Shown: positions 46,201-58,877 of the stretch, one piece after another
Layout: the number at the start of each line of letters is the position of its first letter
Numbering within the stretch: position 1 is the stretch's first letter
Assembly: GCA_022385755.1 (NCBI GenBank)
Contig: MU278353.1
Coordinates: forward strand, 891,000 to 954,999
Length of the DNA: 64,000 nt
Direction: 5' to 3'
Source of the DNA: Trametopsis cervina
Lineage: Eukaryota > Basidiomycota > Agaricomycetes > Polyporales > Irpicaceae
The notes under the pieces: generated by a model
Database searches by the model: none
Told to the model about the DNA's origin: nothing
What the model saw: only the letters and a program-made list of their open reading frames with translations
Program-made: the position numbers and the translations under genes

Positions 46201-47127
46201 CCTTGGTTATATCGATAGCTGGGAAGAAGATGAAACATTATTTATCCAAACGGAGCTATGCTCCCTAGGCAACTTCTCACATCTGCTATGGGAGTATGGG
46301 CGTGCATTCCCCAGGCTCGACGAAGCGCGTGTATGGAAGATTTTCGCCGAGCTCAGTGCTGTAAGTTCATTCATACATCGTGCATTGGGTTGGACTCATT
46401 TGTCTCAAGGGAATGAGGTTTATTCATGATGCCGATGTCATCCATCTTGACTTGAAGCCTGCGAATATCTTCATTACGAGTGAAGGCCGTTTCAAGATCG
46501 GAGACTTCGGTATGGCCTCAATCTGGCCTCGACCTTCACTTACGGACGCCACGAACGCTGGGGGCAAGGCATCCTTTGAGCGGGAAGGCGACAAACTGTA
46601 TCTCGCTCCTGAGGTTCTCCAGGGCAGGTACAGCAAGGCTGCCGACATCTTTAGGTGAGCTTCTTCGCCGTATTTATGTGTAGCTGCCGCTGACAATAGG
46701 CATCAGTCTAGGAATGACTATACTGGAGACGGCGACCAACGTGATTGTACCAGATCAGTGCGTTGGCCGATCAATGTGTGCGATACTTTATTAACTATAT
46801 TAACCCAGAGGTGATGCATGGCACCGCATTCGCCATGAAGACTTCACGCAAGTTGACATGTCCGTGCTGTCAACCGAGCTCGTCGAACTCATCAAGAGTA
46901 TGCTTCGCACGGATCCGTCGCTCAGAGTCGACGCTGGAACGGCATACATCCATCCAGTCATCATGCGAGCGCGTGTCTCTATGGAGCTTGCCAGAGAGAC
47001 TCTGGGAGCTACGTTCCAGGCTTCCGCCCTCGCAGGTGCCCCGCCTGGTTGGTTGGAATCCATCCTCGGACGATCTGACGAGTGGGACGGCAATGAAGAC
47101 GACGAATCCATGGACCTCAGCCCTTAA
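43264..47127 (+). CDS. WEE1: Wee1 mitosis-inhibitor protein kinase
   Basis: Wee1 phosphorylates the conserved inhibitory Tyr of Cdk1 to delay mitotic entry; it acts in the nucleus. Seven exons close in phase: 43264-44202, 44261-45590, 45643-46060, 46114-46360, 46410-46654, 46707-46757, 46809-47127, giving 1,182 residues. The first two thirds is a long disordered regulatory region with many SP/TP sites (RTPPRPP, PTKKRRIEP). The kinase domain starts FIEIDELGRGEFGRVMKV with beta-3 AVKKSKR. The catalytic loop is VIHLDLKPANIFI, with the Wee1-specific Leu for Arg, DFG is in IGDFGMAS, and the activation end is EGDKLYLAPEVL, again Wee1-specific. The C-terminus beyond the kinase is short. Family assignment is firm. 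Confidence 0.95.
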
Positions 47128-48104
47128 GCCGCGTCCTCTCGTTGTCGTATCCATCAATGCGCTCTTTCGTGTCTGGCTACCGAAGGCGACCCCGAAGACA
47201 TTAAAATATGTATATGATAAATATTCTCAAGGATGTAATCTTCGACGCAGACGAGGAGCAGCAAGAATTGTACATTCCCCAACTCAATATCGGCCATCAC
47301 CTCGCTCGGCGCGCTTTGTACAACTCGGCTATCCGTGGCCGAACCCCCTTGGTTTCTCTGTTCGCTTGGCTTTATCTGTCCTGGTTATCTGGAATGAGTT
47401 GTACGTGGTTGGCTTTGAGCGTATCCTCTTCACTCCCCCGATTCTTTTTGTTTCCATCCCGCCATATCTGAATGATCCTACATCTCTATATAATTCTTGG
47501 CTGGTTATCGATCACCCCCAAACAATGACTTTCCATCGCTTCCAACACCCACATTCATGTCTATGTTTCTTCAACGCTTATACGCAAATCATCCTTGCAC
47601 GCACATTTACCCATGACTCTTCACGATTATCCTCCACAATGCCATGAACCTTCACGCCTTTTACTTCACCGCCATGGATTATTAACGTTTCGATCTTCAT
47701 GCATTAACTTACGCCATCAATTTCTTCCATCCACCTTGGTTTTGTCACATCTCTTGACCATGTTACTCTCCCACATCTTCTCATTGTTTCCGTGGTGCAA
47801 TCAGCCACTGCCATTTCTGGTTTGTCCCGCAGCTCCCCCTCGTAGTTTTGCTCAACGCTCAGCACCTGTTTTCTTGTCAATAGCACCGCATAAATCCTCG
47901 CTCTATGGTCTTGTTCTAGTACAGTAGTATTTTCAGTCGTGGCATAGACGACTGCTTGTTCCCTTTAGTATGCGCAAACATATGAAACATTTCTTTTGGA
48001 TATATTTTGACTTCACAAGTCTGTCTGCCGTACCGCGCTCTGATTACCCTCTCAATAACAAGCCTGCAAAATGGTCTGGATATGAGCGAGGACAACGTTC
48101 CGAA
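47128..48104. other. Convergent intergenic region, about 1 kb
   Basis: 3' flanks of WEE1 and lactonase copy C. Pyrimidine-rich from about 47500. Frames here are short with no family signature. Confidence 0.5.
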
Positions 48105-49149
48105 TCACACTTGACGAGACGTCTTCGCAGCCACCCGCTTCTCAATCCTGTGTGTCACCCAATCTTTGATGTCATGAGGGAACAGGGGCATGCCCTCTTC
48201 CAACCTTTCAGCTTCATGTGCTAATATCACGACCACATTATCCGCCTCTTCATTCAACTTGGCAAGCCTGTTGATTGTCTCCTTCGCCCGTTCTCCATCA
48301 TAATGAATCCTGTTGCTCGTAATGCGCGTACCAGGGACATAGCACTGTCGGTTGTGGCAGGTGTCGCCTCCTAGAAAGACGAACGTGTTTGGCGCGATGC
48401 GAGCCAGCGCTGCGATGTGACCGCGATAGTGCCCTGGAGCGTCGACCAAGTACAAGGATCCATCGCCGTAGAAGTCGATCGCGTGGCTGAAAGACGCGAA
48501 TGGGGTGAGAACAGCTTGTGCGTTGGATGAGGAGTTCGTGAAGTCGATGAATGTGACTTTTTGGTTTTTAGGGAATCGTTGGATGGTCCCGTGTGGGTTG
48601 GCTGGGTAGACGTCCTCTGCTAACGCGGCGCGGGCACCCGCACCCAGGACGAGTTCTGCAGAGGTAAATAGTGCTGGGTCTCCGATGTGGTCCCAGTGCA
48701 TATGGCTGTCTCCTGTCAGAATTCGCGCTTGCACGATGAGTCTGTGCACGCTACCTAATAATAACGGTTTTCACATCTTCAGGCCGTATATCCTCTTCGC
48801 GCAGGTGATCCGCGACGTCTTTATACGCAGTTTCACCGGCGCGGGAGGCGACAACCCTCGGGATATCAGGAGGATAGCCGTTCGCATACTATCCAACCGA
48901 GGAGAAATTAGCCAATGCGTCTTTGTGGTTGCTCGAGAGACGGACCTTACGAACTCCGAGATCGAATAACGCGAGACCTCGCGTCGGGTGCGTGATAAGA
49001 AAGTTAAACACAGGAACGTACGAGCCGCTGTTGTCGGGATAATGCATGGTGTCCGCGAACACGAGGTTGTAAGGTAGATGAATGAAACAAGTAAGCATGG
49101 CCTTCACACCGACGAAAGCCTGATCGGCTGAGTCTCTGGGTAGTGACAT
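48105..49149 (-). CDS. Metallo-beta-lactamase-fold hydrolase, lactonase-like (copy C)
   Basis: Three exons, 49149-48946, 48888-48755 and 48705-48105, giving 312 residues. It starts MSLPRDSADQAFVGVKAM. The zinc motif is HMHWDHIGD with Met for Leu at the second position, which is not a ligand. Other ligands: DAPGHYRGH, LGGDTCHN and VILAHE. Exon 2 is again 134 nt. It shares LFDLGVRK and NGYPPDI with the other copies. The first exon has more unusual residues (HLPYNLVFADTMHYPDN), so it is the most diverged N-terminally, but the active site is intact. Same family inference as copies A and B. Confidence 0.92.
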
Positions 49150-50313
49150 CTGGGATGAGGCCTCTGGCTGTCTTCGCTGGCGGCACGCATACAGTTCGGT
49201 TAAGCTGCCTATTTAACGATGTGGCTCTTGCCTTCCGTGATTCATGATACTGGTGAGTCAGCAGGAAGGCTCTGTGAGAAGAAGTATTCAGGGTGCCCCG
49301 GAATAGCATGGAGATTGCACACATGGTGTTTCTCGTGCGAATCGGGGAGGGGACGGGAGGACTACTACTGTCAGATCGGTGTATCAGTTACGACAAACTA
49401 TGAGTACGAGCCTGCTCACCTAGAATATGCAAACACGAAGATGGTTCAGAACAGTGCTGCCCGTGCACGTTCAATCAAAGCCGCTAGCTGCATGCATTGT
49501 AAGTCTGTAACTTAGTATTGGTATGAAAGCAAAGAAGCATAGACCAGTATTTAGATCTCCCATGTCTCTTCCATAGCAACCGACCGCACTAGATGGGAAG
49601 CTAACGTCGTGTGAGTCCTCGGACATGCCAATGCACCTGGTTGCTCGAAGTTAGAGTTCAAGAGTTCAATTGCGCCCATTGCCCGATAAGGGCACCACCG
49701 CTCATTTGAAGGTCCGACGGGCAAATCGTGATGCGCCCTCTGATCGTGTTGTCCCATTCCCGGTACAGTACGTCTTGCCACAAACTACGAAGATACAGCT
49801 ATTCAGTATGCGGCGTGCGCGGGGGCTCGACGGAGAGATATGGAGTCTTCAATGTGAGCTTATATCAAAGAATCAGCGACAGCACGTCTGACGATAACAT
49901 CCCCGCTATCTCTGTAGTCACGAGCGCACCAGGAATCTTCCTTCCAACTCCCATCGCGCAAGTCCTGTCGTCATACCTCTCGTTGCAACAAAACAGTTCG
50001 TGAATATGGTCTGACTTCGTCGAGCGCGACGCTGTGACTCCTAGCAATGGCCCGCGTTTGAGCATGTCTGAAGGGTTTCCACACGGTACGACCCCACATG
50101 TTATTTCGTCTCGCTGCGCCTGCCCATCTCCGGGTTGATGGTACGTCTGTTATACTTCCTCTAGCACCCTCCCCATGCCCCTCGAGCCGGTAACATTACA
50201 TCGCGTTTCCGGGATGACCGTCGCTCTTCTCTACATCGCAGCAGTACTAATACCGTGCTACCGCACAGAATCGAAATGACACTCACGACAACTCCCGACA
50301 CAACGGTCTCACC
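49150..50313. other. Divergent intergenic region, about 1.2 kb
   Basis: Between lactonase copy C (leftward) and the wax-synthase-type gene (rightward), so two promoters. No coding frame recognised; nothing repetitive seen. Confidence 0.5.
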
Positions 50314-51734
50314 ATGAACCACTCCCATCCCGTCTCTACGCCAACCAAGCCAGACCGCCTCCCGCTCTCTTCCGTGCGCTACATCGTGCTGCCCCTCCTA
50401 GCCCTCAGCGTCCTAGTCTCAATCAAGCTCAACAGGACCCTCCGACTCGCCGGACTCGCGGCGTATGTCGCGTGGAGCCTGCATGGGACGCGGTTCACGG
50501 CTGGAGGCGGGTACGAGGATTATCTGAAAGGCGCGTTTCTTGGCGCGACGTCGCTCGTCGCGCTCTACGACCTCGTCTTGACGGATCCTCTCACGGAATG
50601 GACGCATAAATCCGAACCTGGATGTCGTCTTATTGACATGCCGGTGTGGAAACGCGTGTATTGGGTTGTGTGCGCTGCACTCGATAATCGCGGGATTGGC
50701 TGGTCGTTCGAGGTACGTGCCTTTGTCTGTCTCTCGCGCCCGCGTGTGCATATGCATACTAGACGTTTGCGTGCCTGATCCGTCGTTGAAACAGGTCCCG
50801 TATGTCCCCCCTCTTCCCAGCCACGACCGCTGGATGTTCCTGAAACGCAGATCCCGCCAATTACTATGGAACCTGTTCCTCGTCGATCTGGCGCAGACAT
50901 ACGAACGGCTAAACCCCGTGTTCGCGCCGAGCAGTACAGCAGGGATGTGGTCGCAGGGCCTTCTGCTCGGGTATCTGAACCTCGTCGCGCGCCTCACGGT
51001 TGCGTGGGGTATGTTCAATATCCCGTATGACTGGTTGAGCTTGGCGTGTGTCGCGAGCGGGTTTCATGAGCCGCAAGACTGGCCGGATACGTTTGGGAAG
51101 TGGAGTGATGCGTATACTGTTCGGAGGTTTTGGTCGTAAGTATCCCTTACTCGCGATCGCTATTTTATTTTTGCTGACGGGCTACATTATAGTCGATGCT
51201 GGCATCAGAGACTGCGTCGCGTAGGTCCCTCAGACGAAGTCACAATGTGCCTTGTACTAACCCAGCGTTCCCCCCTCACAGTATACAGCCGCAACAGGAA
51301 AAGCAGCTGCACGACTCCTCAACTGCAAACCCGGCACCTGGCTCTCCGCGCGCGTGCAGCTCATATTCGGGTTCGGGATCTCCGCGCTCGCGCACCTGCC
51401 CGGGGACCTAATGGTCTCCCCGCGCTACGCAGGGGCGTCCGCGCCGTTCTTCCTCTGGCAAATCCTCGCGATCACGCTCGAGGACTTCGTCATCGACCTC
51501 AGTCGGTATGTTGGCGTGGAGGAGGGTAAGGCGTGGGGGCGTGTGGTGGGATGGGTATGGACGGCGGGGTGGTTTAGTGTTATGGTGGGCAAGTTCATTG
51601 ATTGGACGTTCCTTGCGGGCGCGGGGATGCATGAGACGTTTCGGTTCTCGGTTGTGCGGCCAATGTTGGATTATGCGTTGGGTTTGGTAGGGACTGATCT
51701 TGTCTCGTGTATGTCTCGTGTCTTTGCTAGTTGA
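50314..51734 (+). CDS. Wax-synthase-domain (MBOAT-like) membrane acyltransferase
   Basis: Four exons close in phase: 50314-50712, 50795-51135, 51193-51220 (only 28 nt) and 51282-51734, giving 406 residues. Membrane segments include YIVLPLLALSVLVSI, LAAYVAWSL, GLLLGYLNLVARLTVAWG, LIFGFGISALAHLPGDLM and FFLWQILAITLEDFVIDL. The core motif FHEPQDWPDTFGKWSDAYT leads to FWSRCWHQ, with the family's His, placed across the tiny third exon. Members esterify a small molecule with an acyl group; fungal relatives occur in terpenoid and trichothecene pathways. The C-terminus is uncertain: the frame stops at 51734, but downstream frames at 51735-51830 also look protein-like. Role unknown; no biosynthetic core enzyme is next to it. 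Confidence 0.85.
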
Positions 51735-54635
51735 AACGATCATTCGCCGCTACGTATATGCGGCGCGCGGCGTACATTGCCTCGCTGTGGGCAGTGAAGT
51801 GGGATTTGTCACGTACGTTCTAAGTTTTGAAATGCTGTGTTCTATACACGGATACCATTTCCAACATATTTTTATCACGCTGAACAAGTTTTTACAACTC
51901 GAAGTGATCAGGCAACAGCTCATCTTTTCGGAAACAGAGAATACTGATGAATTGGTTTTGCTCCGGTTTCAAGGTGAAATTTTGCGATAACAGATTCAAG
52001 TGTGTAACTAGACCTTACGTGCGTTCTGGCGTTCTGAGGTGGTTGTAGGATTTGGCGTGTTGTGCAACAAATGCTAGGGTGTATAGCCATCTATAGCGAC
52101 TGTAGATATGATGAGGCGGAGCAACAACACCAAAACAAGGGATGGTTGAACTGCAGTGAGTGCTCGCAGTTGCGGGCCCTTCGTAAGCATTCATTTTATG
52201 AAACCCGAAGAAGCGAGGGGCCTAGAAAGTGCACGCAGTGCAATATATGATGTTACTCGCGAGAGCCGAGCTCGAGGAAGGTTTAAGTGGAGCGTGGCGA
52301 ACCTCTCACGGTCCTTCCACCGTTCTGCGATTCGTCCGAGGTTAGCGTGAGCTCGTCCTCGCAGTGGGACTCGAGGCTTTATGAACTGCGAAAGCCAATC
52401 AGGCCGAGCATCGCGGGTATTGTCTATGAAGATCCTCATGTGATGCCGAGGCCATGCCTTCAAGTCCACAAGTCTGCGCGACCCACTTCTCGACCGAGGG
52501 GCAGGCTAAGAGTCTTCCACTTCGCGAGCTTCTCCGCGAGAGTTTTAGGTGGTTGATGCAGCCGGAGGAGGCGCGAGAATGACGGAGGAGAACACCGCTG
52601 GGTCGTGCAATGCTGGGTCGACGACTGGGTGACAGCGCTCTCGACGAACGATGAATAGCAGCGGGTGATGGTGATTGCCCGCTATCGGGACGGATGCATC
52701 GAGGTTGAGTGTCTGAAGCGGCGATGGGGGGTGTGTATCCGGTGGCCACTGTGCATTCCTAGAGTTGCGGATCAGGCCTCCAGGGTCTACGTGCATTCTA
52801 GAAATGCCATACGCTGCATAATCGTCAGTGTTACTTCTCACGTACCTGACTTTTATGACTTCTCTACCTCCTCATTCGAAGCCAGCTATTCCGGCGGGCT
52901 GAAGGGCGGCGGCGATTCTTGCGCTAGGAAATGGAAGCACGATACAGTCGAGGTGCGGGGACAGCGCATCAGACGGGCGAGGATGCCGTTTCGCGCACAG
53001 TATATCTGGAAAAGGAGAAGCTAGTTAGCCTCTGACGGAGCGCAAGCTACGTAGAGGGGGTTGCGCTGGCTTGATGGGTTGCCGCCTTCGCTATCCCCGC
53101 GGCGTGATTGAAGGCGGTGGTCAATCGTCTCATTACGCGCCTCCCGCGAGCATTCTATAGTTGGACAGCAGTACTTAAGAAGATTGAGTTGTCCTCGCCT
53201 GGGACTACTGCGCAAGTTTAATTGTGCTCCACGTGCGATGGCGGCGGTGAAGAACTTCTGCGACACAAAGCTTAGTGTATGCTGTATATCGCTCACCGCG
53301 GACAAACATCCTCAGCGTATGTTTCAGAAACCTGATGGAGGTATGTATCACGACTCTCCGGTCACCGTTGGTTGGACCCTGCGCTCGAGCCACCTTAGCA
53401 AGCGAGGAAAGACCTTCATACGATCTTCTATACACACACCTGTACTGTACGGCTCAAGAGCGACGTGCTGCGGCATAGTAGAATGTAATTCGGGTCTGCA
53501 GTGAGCCAAACGCATAGGGTGTCGATGGCCGCCTGCATCAATTAATCTGAGCTTGTGCGGAAGCCATAGCTCGCTGTATTCGGCAGCACGAGGACGATCC
53601 TTGCATACCGACGGGTCATTACACTCCAATTAGAAGAGAAGTAAGCGGGAGGACTGATGCCAAAGATATATTGTACACGGGTGCTGAGTGGTACCAGTAG
53701 CACGGAAGCGGGGCAGCCTGAAAGGGCGCACCCCGTCATGCATGAGCCCGAAACTGGCGGGGAGAATGCGTCGCTTTGAGGCATCGCTAGCCCGCCCTCT
53801 CAGGGTAACAGCTCGCGAGGGAATGTGCTTGCCGTTGGGAGAACAGTCGTGGGTGGCTGAGGGAATGCGGGTGGCTGCTCTGCGCCAAGCCGCCGCGGAC
53901 AGCCCAGGTTGTCAATGAGCGTGAGAATATGCAATGTCTCCCGCAAGCAGAATCTGGCACCGCTCGACATCGACTTTTAAGCTCGACAACCTGGATGACT
54001 GCAGCTCTCAGCCTCTGAAGCCGTCATCTTCGACTGCTGCTTTCTGTCAGCGTAGCTGCCAGTGGGAATACAAAGAACAAGGGCTGCACAGAGAGCGCCT
54101 CGTTCCCTCCGTGTGCGCAACTCTCACAACCACTCTCATCTTCATCCCCTGCACAGCTTGCATCTTCCTCGCTTTTAACATCATCTTCGTGCACGACCGC
54201 GACCGCGACGCCCATCATCAGGCTGCGCCCTTGTGTTCTTGTTGGCATCGACAGCTCAGCCTAACTCCCGTCACTGAGCAGATCCCTGGCGCCTGGTGAT
54301 ACTCTGATATTAGTAGCGGTGCATCCTCTCGCGGACGGGAACGACTACAACAGCTGACCTTGTCGTCAACACTACCTCCCCCTCCCTTCCCTTCCTTCAG
54401 TACTGCACCGAGGACTCTGCTGAGGCGTTGAACGTCGTCCGTGACTACCTATTCAAACGCAGGTGAGTTCGTCCTCGCCGCACCTCCTTTATCTCCTCGC
54501 CCCCTCGCCCTCGCCCCTCGAAAACATCTGCTCACCTCTTTGCATGACATTGAACTGCAGGCCAGCTTCAACTTGCCCCCAAACGCTCGCTTTGTCTCTC
54601 TTATACGCAACACTAGAGTCTCTTCAGCCATCAAC
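51735..54635. other. Gene-poor stretch, about 2.9 kb
   Basis: Longest stretch without a supported gene. 51735-51830 might hold a missed last exon of the wax-synthase-type gene (a frame ending in VKWDLSRTF before TAA). 51990-53900 has only short frames on both strands and no domain I know. From about 53930 the sequence is C-rich and probably contains the homeodomain gene's promoter and a long 5' leader, possibly with a leader intron (gtgagt at 54462, acceptor at about 54560). Confidence 0.45.
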
Positions 54636-57600
54636 ATGGCAACTGGGTATCCGCCAATGCCCCCTTCCCACTCAGCCCATCCGTCGCTCGACGGCTTTCG
54701 CCACCCCCACACGCTTCAACACGGCCCTAACGTACACTCTCATTCGCACCTTCACGCACACCTCGCTCAGGCCCAAGGGCAAACATGCGTTCCATCCCTA
54801 ATACCACCAGGTATCGATCCAGCCCAAGTAGATATACGGACTTTCTATCCGTACGTTCGCGCTTGTTATCTCGAGCGACTCACAGAACTGACGACCGCCC
54901 GTGGCCTCGTCTAGATACCAGCCAAACGAAGTCAAACATCGTAAACGGACGACAAGACAACAGCTGAAGGTACTGGAGAACGTATACGGGTACGACACAA
55001 AGCCCAATGCCACGCTGAGAAAGAAGCTCGCGGAGGAGCTGGGAATGACTGCTAGGGGTGTCCAGGTGAGTTCTCATCAACGGACCGCATGGACCAGACT
55101 GAGACGGCCGTGTGGCGGCTAGGTTTGGTTCCAGAACAGACGTGCGAAGGAGAAGAACCAGGCGAAGAAAATGGACGGTGGGCTTGCTGGGGCCGGACTC
55201 CCATCCACGTCGACCGATTCGCCATCCACGCCCGCCGCCGCGCTGCCCCCATCGAACGCAGATGGCCATGCGTCCGAGGCAGAGTCCTCGACAGCATCTG
55301 CTGTGCGTGGGAGCGCCGCAGAGGGCACCACCCAAGACTCCTCGTCACCAGGCGCATCAGACCATCCATCTCTCTCCTCACTCCCAACTGTTCCTGCAGT
55401 GCCGGCGGTGGGCGATTTGGATGGATCGTCGCACGGCCCAACAACGGACGCTCGTGAGGACGGATCAGCATCATCATTATCATCGTTCCACGACGACGGT
55501 TCGCCGCGCGAGTTCGGTCGCTTGATGATACCCGCCCATGCTGGCGGCAGCAGCAGCATGAATCCGTCCGCTGCTGAACTCCTCGCGGCGCGAAGACCGT
55601 CGTTGCCGATCTTGAATCTGCCGTCGTCGCATAATGGCCTGAGGCGCATGCCGAGCAGTCTGTCGGGCAAGGGTCTGCCGAAGGGATTCGACCCGCATGA
55701 GAGGAGGAAGAGTGTCGACACGATGAGCGCGAACCTTAGACGGCTGTCTACTCATCCGTACGCGCACCTCGCCGCGGCCAATGTCAGCGTGAACGGACAC
55801 AACACCGGACCAGGACACAGCTACGGCAGTGCGCCCGGTCTGCTCGTGCGACGCTCGATATCACACACTGGACCTGGTCTATCCGGCCTGGAAGAAGTAC
55901 AGGACTGGCTGTCCAGCGGTCCCTCATCCGCACCAAGCAGGGTGCCCCAGTCCGCCAACAGCCGGACATACTACCTCACGCCCACGCCCACGCACTCACA
56001 AATACACAGTCCAAGCCAGAACGGGCCGAACACGTCGCAGAGGGGCCCAGCTCCGCCATTCGCGGGACAGCAGCAACAGCAGTCATCGCCCCCATCGGCG
56101 CATCCGAGCACGTCGTACTCTGGCATGTCCTTCGTCAATCCATGGCAACAACAATCCCAACCGTCCACAGCCGTCTCGCCCTCCATCCAAGCAGCAGGCT
56201 TCGGCCCCTCGGTGTCCCCACACGACATGCAACCCCCGTCCCCCGGCAGCTCAGCGCCGCCGCTCCCCATCTCGCAGACGTCGTACAACGGCTCTATGCT
56301 CGCCCATTCTGTATCACGCCGGTATGCGGCGGACGGACATGGGAGATTGCAGGAACATCAGCACCACAGCCACCACCACGATCTCGGACTACACATGGCG
56401 AACTACGCCATCTCCTCGCGTCCGATGCCAGCGCCGCTCCCTGGTCCCCTCCCCGACGAACACTTCTCATTCGGCCTGCCCGCATCGACGCCGGCGTCGT
56501 CTGGCTCGTCGACGTCTACCAGCCCGATTGCTAGCGACGCTACGCTGTCGATGATGAGCCACGGCGGTGGGGTGATGGAAGAGGAGGCGGACGATGCGAG
56601 CGCTGTTTCGTCGACGTATGATCCCCAGAGTAGGTTTGGCTCGTTGGCGAGCGTCGCGAGCACGGAGAGTAGTTGGACGAGCGCGTATTGGAGTGATGCG
56701 GAGGGGAGGAAGTTGAGTGTGAGTGCACCGGATGGGTACGATGGTGAGCGGAAGGGCAGCATGTGAGTTTTTTGATTTCTTCGAGCTCGGATTTATTGCT
56801 GTTATGCGCGTTCCACTCTTGTGTTTTTGTGGGTTCGTGCTACTGCGGTCGACGATCATTCGCGCAGACGTTTATTGTTTCTGGGGATATTTTGTTGCGT
56901 GGTCACAATATTGACGTTTGTACTTTCGCAGTGCTTCTGGTTACCTCCCACAGCTCTTTGGCGAACTCGATGTTAACGGTGGTTCGACGCCACAACCTCC
57001 AGGCGAAGGCGGTATACCACCGGAGCAAGGTTCCTCACGCCGTGGAAGCTCTGGGTCATTGCACGACCATTCGAACTTCTCGGAAGCATACGCTGTCTCG
57101 CAAGAATACCACGATTCGAGCATACAGCACGACGGATTTGGATCGCATGACCAGTCGTCGTACATGCCTACACCGTCGGATGCAGCACAATACGCCGCGG
57201 AGCATGGCTCGTACTCGCCCTCGTCGACAATATCTGCTCGAAGTCAGGGTGCCGCCGATGGTAAACATGCTGATGAACACCACACGGGCTCGCCACCGAT
57301 GCCTCAGCACTCACACTCAAGTGAGCTGATGTATGCTCTGCATCACTCACCTGGAAACGAGGTACGTTTGTTCGCTACCTTCCGCGCCGGTTTTTCGTTG
57401 ACCCATATTGTCGCGCAGAACACAACAAGCGCATCTGACAGCTCGCTCAGCTACAACGCAGACCTGAACGCCTCTCTTGCCAACACATCTGATCATCACC
57501 TCAGTCCCCACCAGCCCCACCAACACTACAGCACGCTGTCACCCAAACAGCCGCATTATCCTCTGTTCGCCCATCAGGGAGAAGCATCCCCGTATGATAT

Positions 57601-57766
57601 GTCCCCACCGCATCTGCAGTCGACGTATTCCTCACCTCCGATGAATCTCGGCTACCACATGTTCCAGGGCACACCGATATATGACAACGGGGCTGTCGAT
57701 CTTGGATCTATGTGCATACCGGCCTCCATGGACGGCACAGTGATGGGCGACTATCTGCAATCATAG
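54636..57766 (+). CDS. Homeodomain transcription factor
   Basis: Five exons close in phase: 54636-54850, 54915-55065, 55123-56762, 56932-57361, 57419-57766, giving 927 residues. The homeodomain is near residues 75-137: VKHRKRTTRQQLKVLENVY starts it and, across an intron, GVQVWFQNRRAKEKNQAKK is helix 3, with Asn at the DNA-contacting position. It is the typical 60-residue type, not the TALE mating-type kind. The remainder is low complexity, rich in Ser, Pro, His and Gln, with no second domain. The last intron (57 nt, 57362-57418) is a multiple of three without stops, so retention would add 19 residues in frame. First ATG in frame is at 54636. Target genes cannot be guessed. Confidence 0.9.
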
Positions 57767-58877
57767 CCATAGCCATAGCCCCCACAGCCTTCCGTCGGCG
57801 GCCGTCGTTCCACCCTTTTCAAAAAAAGCTTTGCTCAGAAGCTCTCACCACTCGTTTTTTTTCCCGTCATCTTGGCAACCCCATGACCCTCTCATCTCAC
57901 CCATGACCCGCTCGCCGCACCCACGTCACTCACTCATTGTCCGCTCAATCAATATCTTGCGCAACTCTACGCTATCTCACATTATAATCTCTCGGGTATG
58001 TATGTATCATACTCCCTCACGAGACCGCTCACCCGGGACGGCGTTGGTACACATGTACGTTTAATTGCTCCTGCTGTCCTCTCTGTCTGTCTCTCTGTCT
58101 GTGTCTTCCCCGTCTGTCTCTGCTCTCGGTTTACGGACGACCTCATTTCATTTCGCACCATTTTCCACACACAATCTCTCTCCTTCGCCCTTTCAATCTC
58201 TTCCGTAGTGTATTGGTGGATGCGCTCACCCCTTTTCCTCACCTGACCGTCCCTCGAAGTCGATACACGTCAGTTAGACCTTGTCTGGCATGCTTTATCT
58301 ATCGCTCATTCTCAGCGAGTCTTGGCTCTGGGGCAGTGCGTTACTGCTGCTCCCATACTCCTGGTGGACTCTGGGCCCCCCGCACCCTCCCTCGTTTTAA
58401 AGTTATATTTTATTCTTAACCTTCCTACCGGGTCTCGTGTTTTTAGTTTTATTTCTGTCCTGCATGCTCGTTGTTTATCGCAGTGGTCTGGTGTGTCTGT
58501 CGTTCCCCTTATTTGCAGTTCCTGGTCTCTTTCTCTGTCTCCTGCTCCTGCCGTGTAATCCAGCCGTCAATGTCTATCATCTGTTGACTATCCGCGGGTC
58601 TCTGCACCACGCTCAGTTCATGAACGACCCTCAATGCCTGCCCCTGAGCGGCAATCTGAACAAGTTGGTGGCCACAAGAGGGCGAACATGAGTTGGTTGG
58701 TCTAAATGCTGCAAGACTCAACATCTATTCAAAGGGTTTGAAAATATATTCAGATCCAAGAAACCATAGTACAACAATGTCCATATAACTAGTTTGTGAG
58801 AAAAATATACGCGACAAAGCGAGCCAACCATTTGATTATCGCCGGCTACCAGAATTCAGATGCTCAACATTGAGCAC
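57767..58877. other. Convergent intergenic region, about 1.1 kb
   Basis: 3' flanks of the homeodomain gene and PCK1. It has a short triple 'ccatag' run at about 57765-57780 and a pyrimidine microsatellite listed separately. No gene seen. Confidence 0.5.
58078..58126. repeat. Pyrimidine microsatellite (tctg/tctc type)
   Basis: A run of interrupted 'tctg' and 'tctc' units within the intergenic region, for example 'ctctgtctgtctctctgtct'. Probably simple replication-slippage sequence. Confidence 0.65.

Noticed and set aside
51735..51830. Extra C-terminal exon of the wax-synthase-type gene
   Set aside because: The only nearby donor-acceptor pair gives an intron of about 22 bp, too short to be spliced; the stop at 51734 is simpler.
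55119..56859. Long open frames on both strands overlapping the homeodomain gene
   Set aside because: High-GC low-complexity coding sequence leaves other frames open; the plus frame containing WFQNRRAKEK is the real one.
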